Shown here: positions 20,857-33,206 of the stretch, one piece after another
Layout of the letters: each line of letters begins with the position of its first letter
Numbering within the stretch: the first letter of the stretch is position 1
Assembly (NCBI GenBank): GCA_023053685.1
Contig: JALIGW010000010.1
Location: forward strand, 6,730,096-6,794,095
Reading direction: 5' to 3'
Source: Diadophis punctatus similis
Taxonomy: Eukaryota > Chordata > Lepidosauria > Squamata > Dipsadidae
Length of the DNA stretch: 64,000 nt
The notes under the pieces: generated by a model
What the model saw: the letters and a program-made list of their open reading frames with translations, nothing else
Database searches by the model: none
Told to the model about the DNA's origin: nothing
Position numbers and translations under genes: made by a program

Positions 20857-21066
20857 TTCTATATACCGTATGTGCCGGCATATAAGACGACTTTTTACCC
20901 CTTGAAAATCTTCTCAAAAGTCGGGGGTCGTCTTATACGCCGGGTACTGAAAATTCCAAGCCGGGGGGAGCTCAAAAACGGTCATGGCCACATCCCCGCC
21001 GTTCTCCAGCCAAGCGGCTGAAGAAGCCCCACAGCCCCGCCGCCAACCTGCGTCTCCTGCTGGGAA

Positions 21067-21534
21067 GGAGCCTCTGTCGCTGTCTCTCGTGGGGCTCCAG
21101 CCACCCTACTGAGTCCCTGACCGCGGCACTGGCAGGGTTAATGCGCATGGGAGGGAAGGAGAGAGCGCACTACCACCGCCACTGCTGCTTTCACCGCTCC
21201 GATATTTCTTTGGTGGGCGCGCGCGGGAGGGACCATGGAGCAGAGGCGCCCGGCAGCTTAAGGCAAGAGGCGGGTGGGAGACACGGGCAGGAGCCTGCTG
21301 CCGCCGCCACCACTTCTGGCATCCCCATGCCTCTCACCCCGCTTGCCAGGTGCCTCTGCTCAGCAGTCCCTCCCGCGCACGCCCACCAAAGAAATATTGG
21401 AGCAGCGAAAGTAGCAGCGGCGGTGGTAGCGCGCTCTCTCCTTCCCTCCCATGCGCGTTAACCCTGCCGGTGCCACGGTCGGGGACTCAGTCGGGTGGCT
21501 GGAACCCCGCGAGAGACAGCGACAGAGGCTCCTT
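21067..21534. repeat. Large imperfect palindrome inside TIR family ii
   Basis: Arms of about 200 bp (about 21067-21285 and 21330-21534) are inverted copies. For example GGAGCCTCTGTCGCTGTCTC at 21067 pairs with its reverse complement near 21513-21534, and ATATTTCTTTGGTGGGCG pairs with CGCCCACCAAAGAAATAT. Both arms are GC-rich. The short ORFs read through the arms are by-products of the palindrome. Confidence 0.85.
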
Positions 21535-21659
21535 CTTCCTCCAAGGGGAGGGGAGCAACCCACCCACCTACCTCGCTTGGTGCGGTTCCCCGCACTTGGT
21601 GTCTTGGAAGAGGGCTGGGCGAGGGAGAAAGGAGCCACGGTGGGGATTGGTTTGCAGGG

Positions 21660-21765
21660 AGAAAGAAAGAAAAAAGAAAAAAGAAAAAAGGAAAAAGGGA
21701 AAAGGAAAAAGGAAAAAGGAAAAAGGAAAAAGGAAAAAAAAGGAAAAAGAAAGAAAGAAAGAATC
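21660..21765. repeat. GGAAAAA/GAAA purine tract
   Basis: A roughly 100-bp purine-only tract of GGAAAAA and GAAAA units within TIR family ii. The Lys-rich open frames across it are low-complexity artefacts. Confidence 0.85.
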
Positions 21766-22132
21766 ATTACCAATGCTATGATGGAAACCACCAACTCAAA
21801 GACAAATATCACTTTGGAGCAAGGAAGCTGCTACAGCAGCAACAAATTAAACAGCACAAAGACAGGGATTCTCTCAATATCCCATTGTCCCTATTGGACA
21901 ATATTGGAGGGTTGCCAGAAACTTTCTTCATTTGTTCTACAGAGAGCAAAGTAGTTTTCACAGTAAAGACATATGTTGCCTAATTGTCTATCACAAAGCT
22001 TGCAATTGTGAAGAAATAAAAAAATCCAAGGTAGAAGAAAAGGGTTCCTGTTATTGGTTCTTTGTCATAAAATGCATAGCAAAGGCATCAGATGGATTCT
22101 TACTTGTAGGAAAGTATGCAATAAAGTGTGAA

Positions 22133-22616
<484 letters not shown>

Positions 22617-22723
22617 GAGGAGTAGTCTTATACGGCGAGTATATCCCAAACTCTATATTTGAACTGGAAAAGTTGGGGGTCGTCTTATACGCCCAGTCGT
22701 CTTATACGCCGGAATATACGGTA

Positions 22724-23500
22724 GTAGTTTTTCTTGATCTCTAACCAGTCGTTAAGTAGGATTGCTCTAATTTGGTGCCTTTGAAAGTATTTGTGAGTTT
22801 TGAGTTTTTCATCCCATAGGAAGCTATGCCAGCCTGTTTGTAAGTCAAATCCTTCTATAGTTAGCAATTTTTTGTTAGTAAGCACTGCCCATTCTTTTAG
22901 CCAAGTCATTGTTGCAGCCTGATGGTATATTTGCCAATTTGGTAATCCAAAGCCTCCCCTTTCACTTTTATCCTGTAATAAATTTTTTTTTGATCCTTGC
23001 TTTTTTTCCGTTCCAAATAAATTTCAAAATTGATTTATCTAAGTCTGAAAAAAAAATTCCCTAGTTTCGTTGATGCTGTCTGGAATAAATAAAGAATTTT
23101 TGGAACTATATTCATTTTGATCATAGCGATTCTTCCAATTAGTGAAATTTGCAATTTTGACCAGATTTCCAAATCCTTTTGAATTTTTAGTAGTAATTTC
23201 GTGTAATTATCTTCCTTAATAGTTGAGCATTTAGCCGTTATCCAAATTCCAAGATATTTGATTTTTTAAATTTGAATTCCTAATATATTTTCCAATTCTT
23301 TGTTTTTTCTTGTGTAATATTTTTCATAATTATTTTTGTTTTTTCTTTATTTACTTTTAGACCTGCCACTTCCCCAAATTTTTCTATTTTGTGTAGTAGT
23401 ATAATACCAGAATCATGGGGGTTTTCCATAATTAAAGCCATGTCATCTGCAAATGCTTGAGTTTTGTATTCTTTTTTAATTTTTAATCCTTTTATTTCTT
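22724..23500 (-). pseudogene. L1 ORF2 RT downstream region (copy 2)
   Basis: Continues L1 copy 2 to the right of the TIR element. Minus-strand reading gives LLTIEGFDLQTGWHSFLWDEKLKTHKYFQRHQIRA (22685-22909 frame), then degraded connecting sequence. The catalytic FADDMA is encoded at about 23436-23453. Poly-T runs and frameshifts break the frame. The last 17 bases (23484-23500) are the left TSD copy of the HAL1-like element. Confidence 0.8.
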
Positions 23501-24515
23501 TTTTTTAATTCAAAAAGTTTTATTAGTACAAAGTACAAAGTACAAAGTACAAGCATTTTTATCAATTTTCTCCCCCCCCCCGTCCCCCCTACCCGCAACC
23601 CACTCCCTTCCCTTCCCTCCCCCCCCCCAGACTTCCCAGAAAAAGTACAGGGCATAGTATTCAATAACATAAGTTTAAATTGAATTGAAATAACTTTTTA
23701 ATTCCCCCATTTTTTTTTTTGGCCTCTTTAACTCCGAATTTTTAAAACTATTAAAAACATTAAAAATTAAAGAGAAAGTAAACAAGTGAAAAACAAAAAT
23801 AAATAAAATAAAAAAGAAACAAAGATGAACCTCATAAGCTAAACTAAGTAATAGCATAATTTTACAATATCCCAAAATGTTAACTTCCCAATATTTTATA
23901 TATATATATATATATATTAATAATGATAAAAAAAAATAAAAGTTAAGGATTAAAAACTAACCCCTTGTGTTTCAACACCCTTAAACTTAAGCCTAAAATC
24001 CACCAGCTTATTAATAACATAATATTATATATATAACATTTCTTGTAGACACCAAACCATAAAATACACATTAATAACAATATTCCTATACCTTAAAATA
24101 TCAGCTTCAAAATATATATTATCTACTATACTAATAATAATATCCAAAATATCTAATAATAATAATAATAAAAAGAGTAAGAACTGACTCCTTATGTCTC
24201 TAAAATTTTAAACTTAATCCCTATATCCTCAAAATATTACTACCAAAATATTACACTATATCCAATTTATACCTTCAATATATTAGATATAAAAATACCA
24301 TCGATAACAATATTAATATTTCATATCCTCAGATTAATAATAATGAAATAATACACTATATCAAATTTATAACTCCAGAATATATAATATATATCTATAA
24401 AATAATCTAAAAATAAGATAAAATACCATTAATAGACAATATTAATACAAAATAAGAAAAGAAAAAAGAAAAAATGTTTACAATCTTGTTCATCTTTCCA
24501 ACCATCCTATAAGTT

Positions 24516-25588
24516 TCAACACCATCTGTCCTTTGACCATTTCAAATCTGTCGATTCCGCTGTCATCTGATCCCCTTCCTCCGTCTCCTTTTCCACGTCG
24601 CAAACATCTATCTGGCTCTGCCACTCTTTCCGAATCATTGGAATTATTTCCTCTTGATCACGTATATCTGGACTTCTCTTCTCCTCCTCCCTTATTTCCA
24701 TGCCTTTGTTTACTGGAATTTTAGAAGTATCAGCCTTTAAAACATTGATGTAAAATTCTGTAGCTTTCTTTATTGTATTTAATCCATATCTTTTACCCAA
24801 GAATTTTACGGTTACTCCTGTTGGTATATTCCATTTGTATTGTAAATTTTGTATTTTCAATTCCTGGACCAGAAAGGAATATTCTCTTCTATCTTTAAGC
24901 ATCTTGGCAGGAATTTCTTTCCATATCCTTATTTCTTGACCATTTGCTTGAAGATTGTTATTAAAAGTCGCCTGTATGATTCTGTTCCGCAAAGCTCTGG
25001 TAGTGAAATATATTACAATGTCCCTTGGCAAGTGGTTTTGTTTTGCATACCAAGAATTAATTCTGTATATCTTATCGATTTGTGTAGCCAATTCATCTTT
25101 AGACAATCCAGACACCTGCTCTAGTGCCTCTGTCATTCTTTCTTTCAAATTTTCAAAAAAAATTTCCTTCAAGCCCCTAACTCTTATAGCAAATTTCATC
25201 TCTTGAAATTGAGAGATCATCGCTTCTTTTTCCAATTTTAATATATCATTTTGAACCTTGGTTATATATTCTTCTGAAATTGTTATATTTTGCTTATTTT
25301 TTTCCAAATCCTTCTCCAAAATTTCCATATTTACTGCTAATCCTTTGCAAACTTTCACCACATCCACTCTCAATTGTAAATTCATCTTCTCCATAGCAAC
25401 CTGCATTTTTTTTCTATTTCAGCAAGTTTTGAATTAAATTCTAAAATTAACTCATTTTTCATAAGTTTCAAGGTATTAAAAAAAGTCTCAGGTGTTAAAG
25501 AATCAGGCATAGATTGTTTCTTTAAAATATGATCAAAGGAGTACTCAGTTCTTTTATTCACTACAGTCTTTTCAAGTTTAGAAGCCAT
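24516..25588 (-). pseudogene. HAL1-like ORF1 (copy 1), one frameshift
   Basis: L1 ORF1-type RNA-binding protein. It starts at MASKLEKTVV (25588); a one-base loss in an A run near 25405 splits it into frames 25382-25588 and 24516-25406. An N-terminal coiled-coil-like segment (about residues 45-110) is followed by an RRM-like core (FAIRVRGLKE) and a C-terminal domain with INSWYAKQNHLPRDIVIYF, LRNRIIQATFNNNL and FLVQELKIQNLQYKWNIPTG. This layout matches L1 ORF1p, which coats L1 RNA as a trimer. The C-terminal tail is acidic. Confidence 0.82.
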
Positions 25589-26124
25589 TTCAATGTTTTC
25601 AAAAAAAGGACAAAGAAAAGAGGAAAAGGAAACCCAGATCTTTACTTAAAAAAGAAAATTCTTTTCCAAGTCCAGAGCCATTTAGATTTTTCCTTCTATA
25701 AAACTATAACTTAATTCCAAAGAGGAGAAAAAAAAATCATCTTTCAAATCAAAGGTTTCCAGAGGAAAGGGCTGGTAACAAAGCAAAAATAACTTTCTCT
25801 TTTACACCACCATTGCCAATCGCCATCTTGTTGCCACTCCTTATTAAGTTACTTTGTTTCTTCCATCTTAAAAACCCAGGAATGGAGTTAAAGAACAAAC
25901 TAGTACCTCCAGGACTCCTGTCTTCTTCTGGCTGCTCTCTGTATTTTTAAAAAAATAATTGTACCTCCTTTAAAACAGCAGCGGTGGCCGCGGCATCTTG
26001 CTCCGCTTTCTAGCGGAGGCTTCCAGCTTTCCGGAGCAGCAGACAGGCTACCTGGGGAGCCCTCACCCTACGTGCCCTAAGTTGACTTTTAGGGCACTAG
26101 GGGGGCTCTACCCCACCTGTCAGA

Positions 26125-26190
26125 CTCTCATCTCTCCCCTTCGCCCGGGGAGAGATTTTCAAGCCGCCAGACAGCTGATCTGGCGGCTTT
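26125..26190 (-). promoter_or_regulatory. Paired stem-loops in the HAL1-like 5'UTR (copy 1)
   Basis: Two adjacent inverted repeats in the 5'UTR. One has TCTCCCC...GGGGAGA arms near 26133-26154. The other is AAGCCGCCAGA...TCTGGCGGCTT at 26161-26188. Both recur at the same place in the other two copies. They may be RNA structures; their function is unknown. Confidence 0.6.
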
Positions 26191-26276
26191 TACGGAAGGT
26201 TGAAAGGACGCCCTGCGAGGAGCGCCAGCGACGCCGACGAGACCGAAACCGGAAGTCCCTAATCCTTTTATTTCTT

Positions 26277-27183
26277 GATTCCTTCTTATTTGGGTTAGTA
26301 AGATTTTCAGTGCAAATATGAACAATAAAGGAGATAGTGGGCATCCCTGTCTAACCCCTTTCATGATGTTTATTGTTTTGGTTGTATCTCCATTAATCAG
26401 TATTTTAGCTGTTTGTGTAGAATAAATTGCCTTGATCATCTTAATAAATTTGTCACCGAATTTCATGTACTTTAATTGTGTTGTAAAAAATTTCCAGTCC
26501 AAATTATCAAAGGCTTTTTGTGCGTCTATGAACATTAGTGCCAATTGTTTGTTCGAATACATTTCGTAATATTCCAATACATTCATAATTATTCTTGTGT
26601 TATTTCAAATTTGTCTTTTTGGCAAAAAGTGGTTTTGGTCCAGATGTATAATATGATTTAGTATCTTCTTTAGTCTTTCTGCTAGTATCGTTGTGAAAAT
26701 TTTATAATCTGAGTTTAATTAACGATTAAATAAATAAGAACGATTAAATAAATAGAGAAATTGGTGTATAATTTTGAATTTGAGTTTTAGTATAGTTCTA
26801 ACATTTTTTGTTCTATATTGTCTTGGAATTTTTTATATATCTCCGCTGGTAGTCCATCTGGCCCTGGTGTTTAATTGTTTTATTGTTTTTGGATGGCCGT
26901 TTTTAGTTCCTGTGGTGTAATTTCACTGTTTAGCATTTTTTGTTCCTCCTCCGGCAAAACTGGCAAATTTTTGCTGTCCAAATATTCCTTGATGTTCTCA
27001 TCGTCAATTTCTGTTCGGTTGTATAGTGTCTCAAAAAAGTTTTGTATGATCTTCTTTTTTTCTTCCATTTTATGGTGTATCTTTCCCTCTTCATCTTTAA
27101 GCAGTTGGATTGTTCTTTTTGCTCTCTCTTTCCTTAATCTATGGGCCAACTACCTCCCAGACTTATTAGCATGCTCGAAATAA
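26277..27183 (-). pseudogene. L1 reverse transcriptase N-terminal part (copy 2)
   Basis: Minus-strand reading resumes L1 ORF2 after the HAL1-like insert. It contains LALMFIDAQKAFDNLDWKFF, then GVRQGCPLSPLLFIFALKIL, a hallmark of L1 RT, and upstream the linker segment with KIHHKMEEKKKIIQNFFETLY and ITPQELKTAIQK (26880-27149). Stops and frameshifts separate these. The catalytic FADD lies on the other side of the insert at 23436-23453. Confidence 0.85.
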
Positions 27184-28850
27184 TTTTGCTTCATCATTCT
27201 AATGTTGCGATTTATTTCTTCTTGGGTTTCCAAATTAATCAAATGTTTCGTAAGTTTTCTTGTCTCCTTATGTTTATTATTTAGTGGTTCCCTTTGCATC
27301 AATAATTCTTGTTCTTTAAGTTTAAGGCTTAGATTTTCCAATTTTTTCCTTTTTCCTTTGTTTTTCCCTGCTATGTAGGCAATTGTCAGTCCCCTTAAAT
27401 ATGCCTTCATTGTATCCCATATATTCTGATTTGAGGTTTGTTCTTTAGTGTTTTCTTTAAAGAAGAAACCTAGTTCCTTTTCTATTTTTTGTGTGTATTC
27501 TTTCTCTTTTAAAATAGTTTGGTTCAGTGACCATCTAAATGTTTTCTTCTTTTCTCCTCTCCATTTTATTGCTACTGGGTTGTGGTCGGCCCATTTGTTA
27601 GGTAAGATTTCTATGGATTCTGTATTGCTTGTCAATTCTGTGTTTGTCCAAACCATGTCAATTCGGGATCAGGATCTGTGAGGGTGTGAGTAAAATGTGT
27701 ATTGCTTTTTAAATGGATTTAATGTTCTCTAAGTATCTTGTAAATTTAGTTCTTTGACCAGATTAAAATAAGTATTTGGTATCTGTCTTCTAATTGTCTT
27801 CCTATTAGTAGATGTATAGTCCAATTTGCTATCTACTATAGCAGTGATGGCAAACCTTTTTTGGCTCGGGTGCCAAAAGGGTGTGCGCATGAGTGATAGC
27901 GTGCACATGCATGCCCACACCCATAATGCAATGCCCTCCCCCCATGCATATGCACAACCCCCATGCTGCCCCCCACACATGCGTACAATCCCCCGTGCTG
28001 CCCCTGCGTATGCGCACAGGCCTCACTGAAGCCTCCGGACTTCCGGTAGGCCCATTTTTCGCCATCCCCAGGGTTCAGGAAAGCCTCCTAAAGCCTGGGG
28101 ATGGCGAAAAATGGCCAAATGGGTCAAATGGAAGTGCAGAAACAAACTTCCAGTTGGGGCGTTGGGCCATTTTTTGCCGTCCCCAGGGTTCAGGAAAGCC
28201 TCCTGAAGCCTGGGGAGAGCGAAAACGGCCGAAAAGAAGGCTGAAAATCAGCTGGCCAGTGCACACATGCGCGCTGGAGCTGACATAGGGCACCGCCTCG
28301 CGTGCCCTCAGATATGGCTCTGCATGCCACCTGTGGCACGCGTGCCATAGGTTCACCATCATTGTACTATAGCATTAAAATCTCCTACGATACATAAGTT
28401 TTCCCATCTTAGGTTTGTTATTTTTTTTATGGAGTTTGGAGTAAAAAAAATTGTTTTTGGTTCGGTGCATATATTCCCACTAGCAAAATTTGTTTCCTTC
28501 CAATTGTTATTCCCACAATTAAAATTCTACCTTTTTTGTCTGTGTATACCAATTTTGAGACTAGCCATTCTTTTACATATATTACAATTCCCCCCCCCTT
28601 TTTTTGTCTGAGCCAATGCACAATATAATTTCCCTAATTTTGGATATTCTAACAATTTTTTATATTTTTAGGTTATGTGCACCTCTTGTAAACAAATTAT
28701 ATCTGTATCTTGTTTCTGTAAGTCTAGCAATACACGTTTTCTCTTGACAGGTGCATTTAGTCCATTTATATTTATTGATAATAAGTTGATTTCTTTTTCT
28801 TCAATTTTCCTATTTGGTAACTGCCTTTGCATTTCCTTTCATTATTACCT
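27150..28850 (-). pseudogene. L1 endonuclease domain (copy 2), split by hAT
   Basis: The N-terminal part of ORF2 starts near 28850. NINGLNAPVKRKR and DIICLQEVH are readable at about 28680-28790, then GGGIVIYVKEW, ILLVGIYAPNQ (28427-28621 frame). After the hAT insertion the domain ends with WADHNPVAIKWRG (about 27550-27600). Endonuclease motifs (N, E and the terminal DHNP) are visible but frames are broken. This domain makes the nick that starts L1 insertion. Confidence 0.82.
27842..28364. mobile_element. Non-autonomous hAT element (copy 2), nested in L1
   Basis: 523 bp with termini CAGTGATGGCAAACC and GGTTCACCATCATTG, flanked by a perfect 8-bp duplication TACTATAG (27834-27841 and 28365-28372). 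An internal near-repeat (GTTCAGGAAAGCCTCCT with flanks) occurs twice, near 28073 and 28189. No transposase. Confidence 0.9.
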
Positions 28851-28987
28851 CCGTTTGTGCCCTTGTCCTGTCCCCCTCCCTTTCATATCTCTCTATTTCT
28901 TTCCTGCTGCTCATTTCCTGTTCTTCTTGTAGTTTCTGTACCCTTAACTCCTCTTGGCTTCTATTAATCCTTCCTTCTCTACAGGAA

Positions 28988-30005
28988 TATTACTAACTTA
29001 TAACAAGACCAGTATTTACAGGAAATCCTAGTTCCTCAAAGTTTTCCAAATGTTTTCATTTGGTTGACATGGAAATCACCTGAAGGCTGCAGTGCAGAAA
29101 AGTTGTGTCCCAGTCCCAGTAATAGATTCTCTCATTCTATATACTCTTTGTTATCTGATTTTTTTTGTTATTAATATACTTTTTTTTTTACAAATTTCAT
29201 GGCATCCTACAGTATTTATACTGTTTCTTGTGATTAGATTTTGTTCTTAGAGCCTCAGAGGGATTTATTTCCAGTGCTTACCAGATTTTAACTGTAGATG
29301 TCAGAGCTTCAAACAGACAGCTTCTGCATACAACTTACGTTTTATATCATGTAACCATTTTATGTGTCTTTGACCTTCATTTGAGAGTGGTTGGAACTGA
29401 GCTACACATGTTTTACCACACAGCTCTTGTTATAAGTTAGTAATATTCATGTCTCAAATCAATTTGCTCAATCTCTCTCATATGCATTTATGTTTTGTTC
29501 AAATCCCAAAGTCAATTTTGCCTCTTTTCTTGTGAAGGACATTGTGTTTCAAAGAAAAGATGGAAAACTCTTACATATTTTTTTTCTTCTTAAGCCACTT
29601 AAAATATATCAATATTGTTGTCCAGGTCTTTACATGGATGTATTTGTTTTTTGTCTTTAAAAATGATACTGCCTTATTCATGTGACTCAACTTTCTACTG
29701 ATTAAATTCATAAAACTGTTTTCATACATTTATTATCTGTTCTCTTATTTATGCTTATAACAGATTCTATACTTTTTCAACTCTTTTATGCTCATTTTAC
29801 AAAACCACAACAAAGCATTTTTCTTTGCTTCTTAGAAAACAATTAATACAACTATAAATAACTGTTATATTTGCATAAAGAATCATATTTTATACTGTAC
29901 CAAATAATTCATAATTAAGCATAAAATTATGTCCAGGCTTTATCAAAAGGGATTATTTTCTCTATTTATTTTCTCTACTTCAAAGGCTACTGTTTCTTTC
30001 CATAT
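28988..30005. other. AT-rich intron, no feature seen
   Basis: About 1 kb of intron between L1 copies 2 and 3, without recognisable repeat or reading frame. Confidence 0.5.
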
Positions 30006-31108
30006 TAAAATAGAACCTTGCGTGGGCACAAAACTTTGGTTATTCAATTAACTTAAACGAATGGGAAAAAATTTGGTCTATAAATTATAAACTAACACTG
30101 GCGATACCATACAAAGAAAACATATACAAAATGTTTTACCGGTGGCACCTTCCTCCAGCACGATTGGCAAAAATGTTCCCGAAACTTTCCCCAAAGTGCT
30201 GGAAATGTAAAGAAGGTATAGGAACATACTACCATCTATGGTGGACCTGCCCCAAAGCGAAAAACTTTTGGATTAAGATCAAAAACTGCCTTGAACAAAT
30301 AACCTCAAAAACGATCCCCCTAAAGCCGGAGCTTTTCTTATTAGGTATCTTCAGGGAAAAAATGACGAACGAAGACAGATATATAATTCTACACATTACA
30401 ACAGCTGCAAGAATTATATATGCGCAGATTTGGAAAACCGAAAAAATCCCAACTACGTTAAATCTCATTAATAAAGTATTTGAATGCGCAGAACTTAGTA
30501 GGATGTCACTGGAAATGCAAGACAAAGATGACTTTGAATTCTATAAAACTTGGGACAGGTGGTATAACTGGCTTAACCAAAATAAATATCAAAAATTGCT
30601 ATAATTATGTGTCATGATCTTAGACACATTATGAGTCATGATCTTAGACAGTATAAATAATAATAAATGTCTACTTTTTCACAAAGACCGGAACAAAATA
30701 TCGTAATGTATACAATTTTACAAGGTTATAAAATATTAATCAAGCTGAACAAAAGAACCATTGTTGAAAAAGGGAAAATTGTTTTATTGTAATGATACTA
30801 GACTGAACACAATATAACAAGAGAAAAGAATAAGGAAAATATTGGAAGATATAAGAAAGATAATGATGTAAATAATAACTATAAAGATTAAACATGTTTT
30901 TGTATCACTAGGCTGTAAAAGGATAGCGTCGACGAGATGGTTGACATGTATGTTCAATGTTCAATGTTTTCTATACTCAAAGATATTTCTTACTCTATTT
31001 ATATATACATATGTTTATACATGTTTTTATGTTTGTTTGGATGTTTGTTTGTCTTTTTTACATAATTAATAAAGATTTGAAAAAAAATAAATAAAATAAA
31101 ATAGAACC
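30006..31108 (+). mobile_element. L1 LINE copy 3, sense, 5'-truncated
   Basis: An L1 3' fragment of 1079 bp (30018-31096) flanked by a perfect 12-bp TSD TAAAATAGAACC at 30006-30017 and 31097-31108. It contains the ORF2 C-terminus, a 3'UTR of about 490 bp and an AATAAA-rich poly-A end near 31066-31096. It is one of the few L1 sequences lying in the same direction as DMD. Confidence 0.9.
30018..30604 (+). pseudogene. L1 ORF2 C-terminal domain (copy 3)
   Basis: Open from the insertion junction to the stop at 30602-30604, so it is undamaged apart from 5' truncation. It encodes AQNFGYSINLNEWEKIW, then MFYRWHLPPARLAKMFPKLS and the zinc-knuckle segment CWKCKEGIGTYYHLWWTCPKA. It ends with DRWYNWLNQNKYQKLL. 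The first ATG is at 30131. It serves as the reference for the degraded C-termini of the other L1 copies. It has no RT. Confidence 0.88.
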
Positions 31109-31644
31109 ATTAGTATGTATAAAATATGTGACAAATAATTGTTTTGTGTACACTTCTGGGTTAATGATTTAAACATTCTAGTATTATAGAGACTTTTAAG
31201 TTTTGTATAATGAACTTTTCAGCATTTTACTTCTCAAACACAATATTTAATTAGTGGAACAGCTAGAATAGTAAGATTAATTATTTTCAAACTCTTCCTT
31301 TTTCTGAACCAATTGAAGATCATAGCTTGTTTAATTGAAATATGTCTAAATAGTAAACTGATTTCAAATAATTACACTGAGTGTACAGCATATCAAAATC
31401 ATACTCCTGTTGTGTAATTCTTACTTATCTAAAGTTTTGTCATTATTATATAATAATGTTATTATGAAAAATTAATTCAACAAATACAATTTAAGGTTCT
31501 AGATCGAGATGTTAATTTGAAATAATTTAAGTTTGAACATAATCAAGAACAGGTTAAAATAGAATTAAACTTCTATTTTAATTCACTGAAATAAGTATTT
31601 GAAAATAAAGAGACATATTTTATTTTTGCCTTTATTTCCCACAG
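31109..31644. other. DMD: Intron upstream of exon 53, no repeat seen
   Basis: AT-rich sequence ending in the pyrimidine-rich acceptor tract of exon 53 (TTGCCTTTATTTCCCACAG, 31626-31644). No transposon is recognised. Confidence 0.55.
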
Positions 31645-31856
31645 TTGAAGAAATACAAAACCAGTGGGATGAAGTGCAAGGTCACATTCAGAACCGAAGG
31701 CAACGGTTACATGAAATGTTGAAAGATTCAACACAATGGTTGGAAGCAAAGCAAGAAGCTGAGCAAAGACTAAAATGTGCCAAAATGAAGGTTGGAACAT
31801 GGAAGGAGATTTCTTATACAGTGGAAGGACTAAAGAAACAGAATGCTGAGCTCAAG
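31645..31856 (+). CDS. DMD: Dystrophin exon 53 (spectrin repeats 20-21 of the rod)
   Basis: Coding exon of dystrophin, the cytoskeletal protein linking actin to the sarcolemmal dystroglycan complex. A pyrimidine-rich tract ending in CAG stands before 31645 and a GT donor follows at 31857. Length is 212 bp, as in human exon 53. The first two bases complete a split codon, then 70 codons follow and the exon ends on a whole codon. The product contains the motifs IQNQWDEVQ, EMLKDSTQWLEAK and YTV, which belong to the end of repeat 20 and start of repeat 21. By eye about two thirds of residues agree with the remembered human protein. No stop or frameshift is seen. The paralogue utrophin has a similar rod and is the main alternative, but phase, length and the paired 155-bp exon downstream favour DMD. 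Confidence 0.92.
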
Positions 31857-32498
31857 GTACTAATGATAAATCAGAAAATAAAAATAGTATAAATTAAAAA
31901 CAAAACTGTCTCAAACAAGTGTTTAAATATTACTGAAAATTAATTTAAAATAAAATAAAGAATATCTTTCATATTTCCTCTGCCTATGACAACATACTTC
32001 CCCAAAATGTGTTTTGTACTATATTATCATTGAATATTTATTTGGTTTGCATTACAATGTATATGTACATTTTTTATTAAGCAACAATGGCTATTAATGA
32101 AAAGAGATAAAATATATCAAAAGGCAAGCAGAAAACATTGTAAAATGCTTAGTAAAGTCAGATATATGCATTCCAGTAAATAATTTTAACTAGTTTGTGA
32201 TATAACTTCATAGTATCTAATTTGTAACTATTTATAAATCTATTTCAATGAGAAATAGTATGTTCATTCAAGTAACAAGTATAGTTGTTTACTAATTCAT
32301 AGAATGTTTCATTGTGATATGGCTAAGTTATTAAAGAAAAGAAGCATATGTTCTTACAATAATATAGAAAAAGATCAGAGTAAAACATTGCCATATTAGG
32401 TAAAATTAACAAGAAGAAATGAAACCAAGGGTACATTGGAAAACAAAATTCTATAAAATGCAAAATTGGCAGATCTAGTCAGGACAAGAACACCAATA
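31857..32498. other. DMD: Intron downstream of exon 53, no repeat seen
   Basis: Donor GTACTAATG at 31857, then about 640 bp of AT-rich intron without recognised repeats, ending at the TSD of the hAT element. Confidence 0.55.
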
Positions 32499-32506
32499 AT
32501 CTAGAG

Positions 32507-32985
32507 CCGTGATGGCGAACCTATGGCACGGGTGCCACAAGTGGCACGCGGAGCCATATCGGTGGGCACGCGAGCTCAGGTTCGGGCCTTCTGGGCCCAC
32601 TGGGAGTCGGGAAATAGGCTGTTTCCAGCCTCCGGAGGGGGTGGGGAAGGCTGTTTTTGCCCTCCCCAGGCTCCTAGAAAGGTTCTGGACCCTGGGGAGA
32701 GCAAAAAAAAACGGGCCTTCTGGTTCAACTGGAAGTTGGCAAATGGGCCATATTCTGCCTCCAGAGGGGTGGGGAAGGCCGTTTTTGCCCTCCCCGGGCT
32801 TCTAGAAAGGCTCTGGACCCTGGGGAGAGTGAAAAATGGTCGTGCCATTGTGTGCTGGGAGCGGGGGGGTCACGTGCACATGCGTGGGGGGGGCGCATGA
32901 AATTATGGGTGTGGGCACGCACAAGAGTGACCCCCCCACACTCCTCCCTTTTGGCACGCGAACCAAAAAAGGTTCGCCATCACTG
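32507..32985. mobile_element. Non-autonomous hAT element (copy 3)
   Basis: 479 bp with termini CCGTGATGGCGAACC and GGTTCGCCATCACTG, flanked by ATCTAGAG (32499-32506) and ATCTAGAA (32986-32993), an 8-bp duplication with one change. Two internal units of about 150 bp (each with GGGGAAGGC...TTTTTGCCCTCCCC) repeat in tandem. Confidence 0.87.
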
Positions 32986-33148
32986 ATCTAGAATATGGGT
33001 TCCAATCTTGGCAACCTTAGACTTGTGGACTTCAACTCTCAAAATTCCCAAGCCAGCATGCAGTCTTTGGCAGCAGGGAAACAGTGAATTTAGATATCAA
33101 TAAATTAATCCCGTTATTAAAAACAACCTCCTTCCAAAGAAAGTCAAC

Positions 33149-33163
33149 ACTAATAATAATAAT

Positions 33164-33206
<43 letters not shown>

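Larger units (their letters stand above)
23501..26259 (-). mobile_element. HAL1-like ORF1-only retroelement, copy 1 (full length)
   Basis: 2759 bp, flanked by a perfect 17-bp TSD (TAATCCTTTTATTTCTT) at 23484-23500 and 26260-26276, inside L1 copy 2. In its own orientation it has a GC-rich 5'UTR (about 25.98-26.26 kb), ORF1 (24516-25588), a long AT-rich 3'UTR with a C-rich tract (23571-23630 on the + strand) and a poly-A tail. No endonuclease or RT is present. The copies at 39435-41977 and 37844-44807 share ends, ORF and UTRs, which makes this a defined family mobilised in trans. Confidence 0.88.

Noticed and set aside
21141..21983. Overlapping ORFs of 106-167 codons in GC-rich DNA
   Set aside because: They read the arms of a palindrome and the adjacent purine tract. 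Both arms and both strands are open because of composition, and no domain is recognisable.
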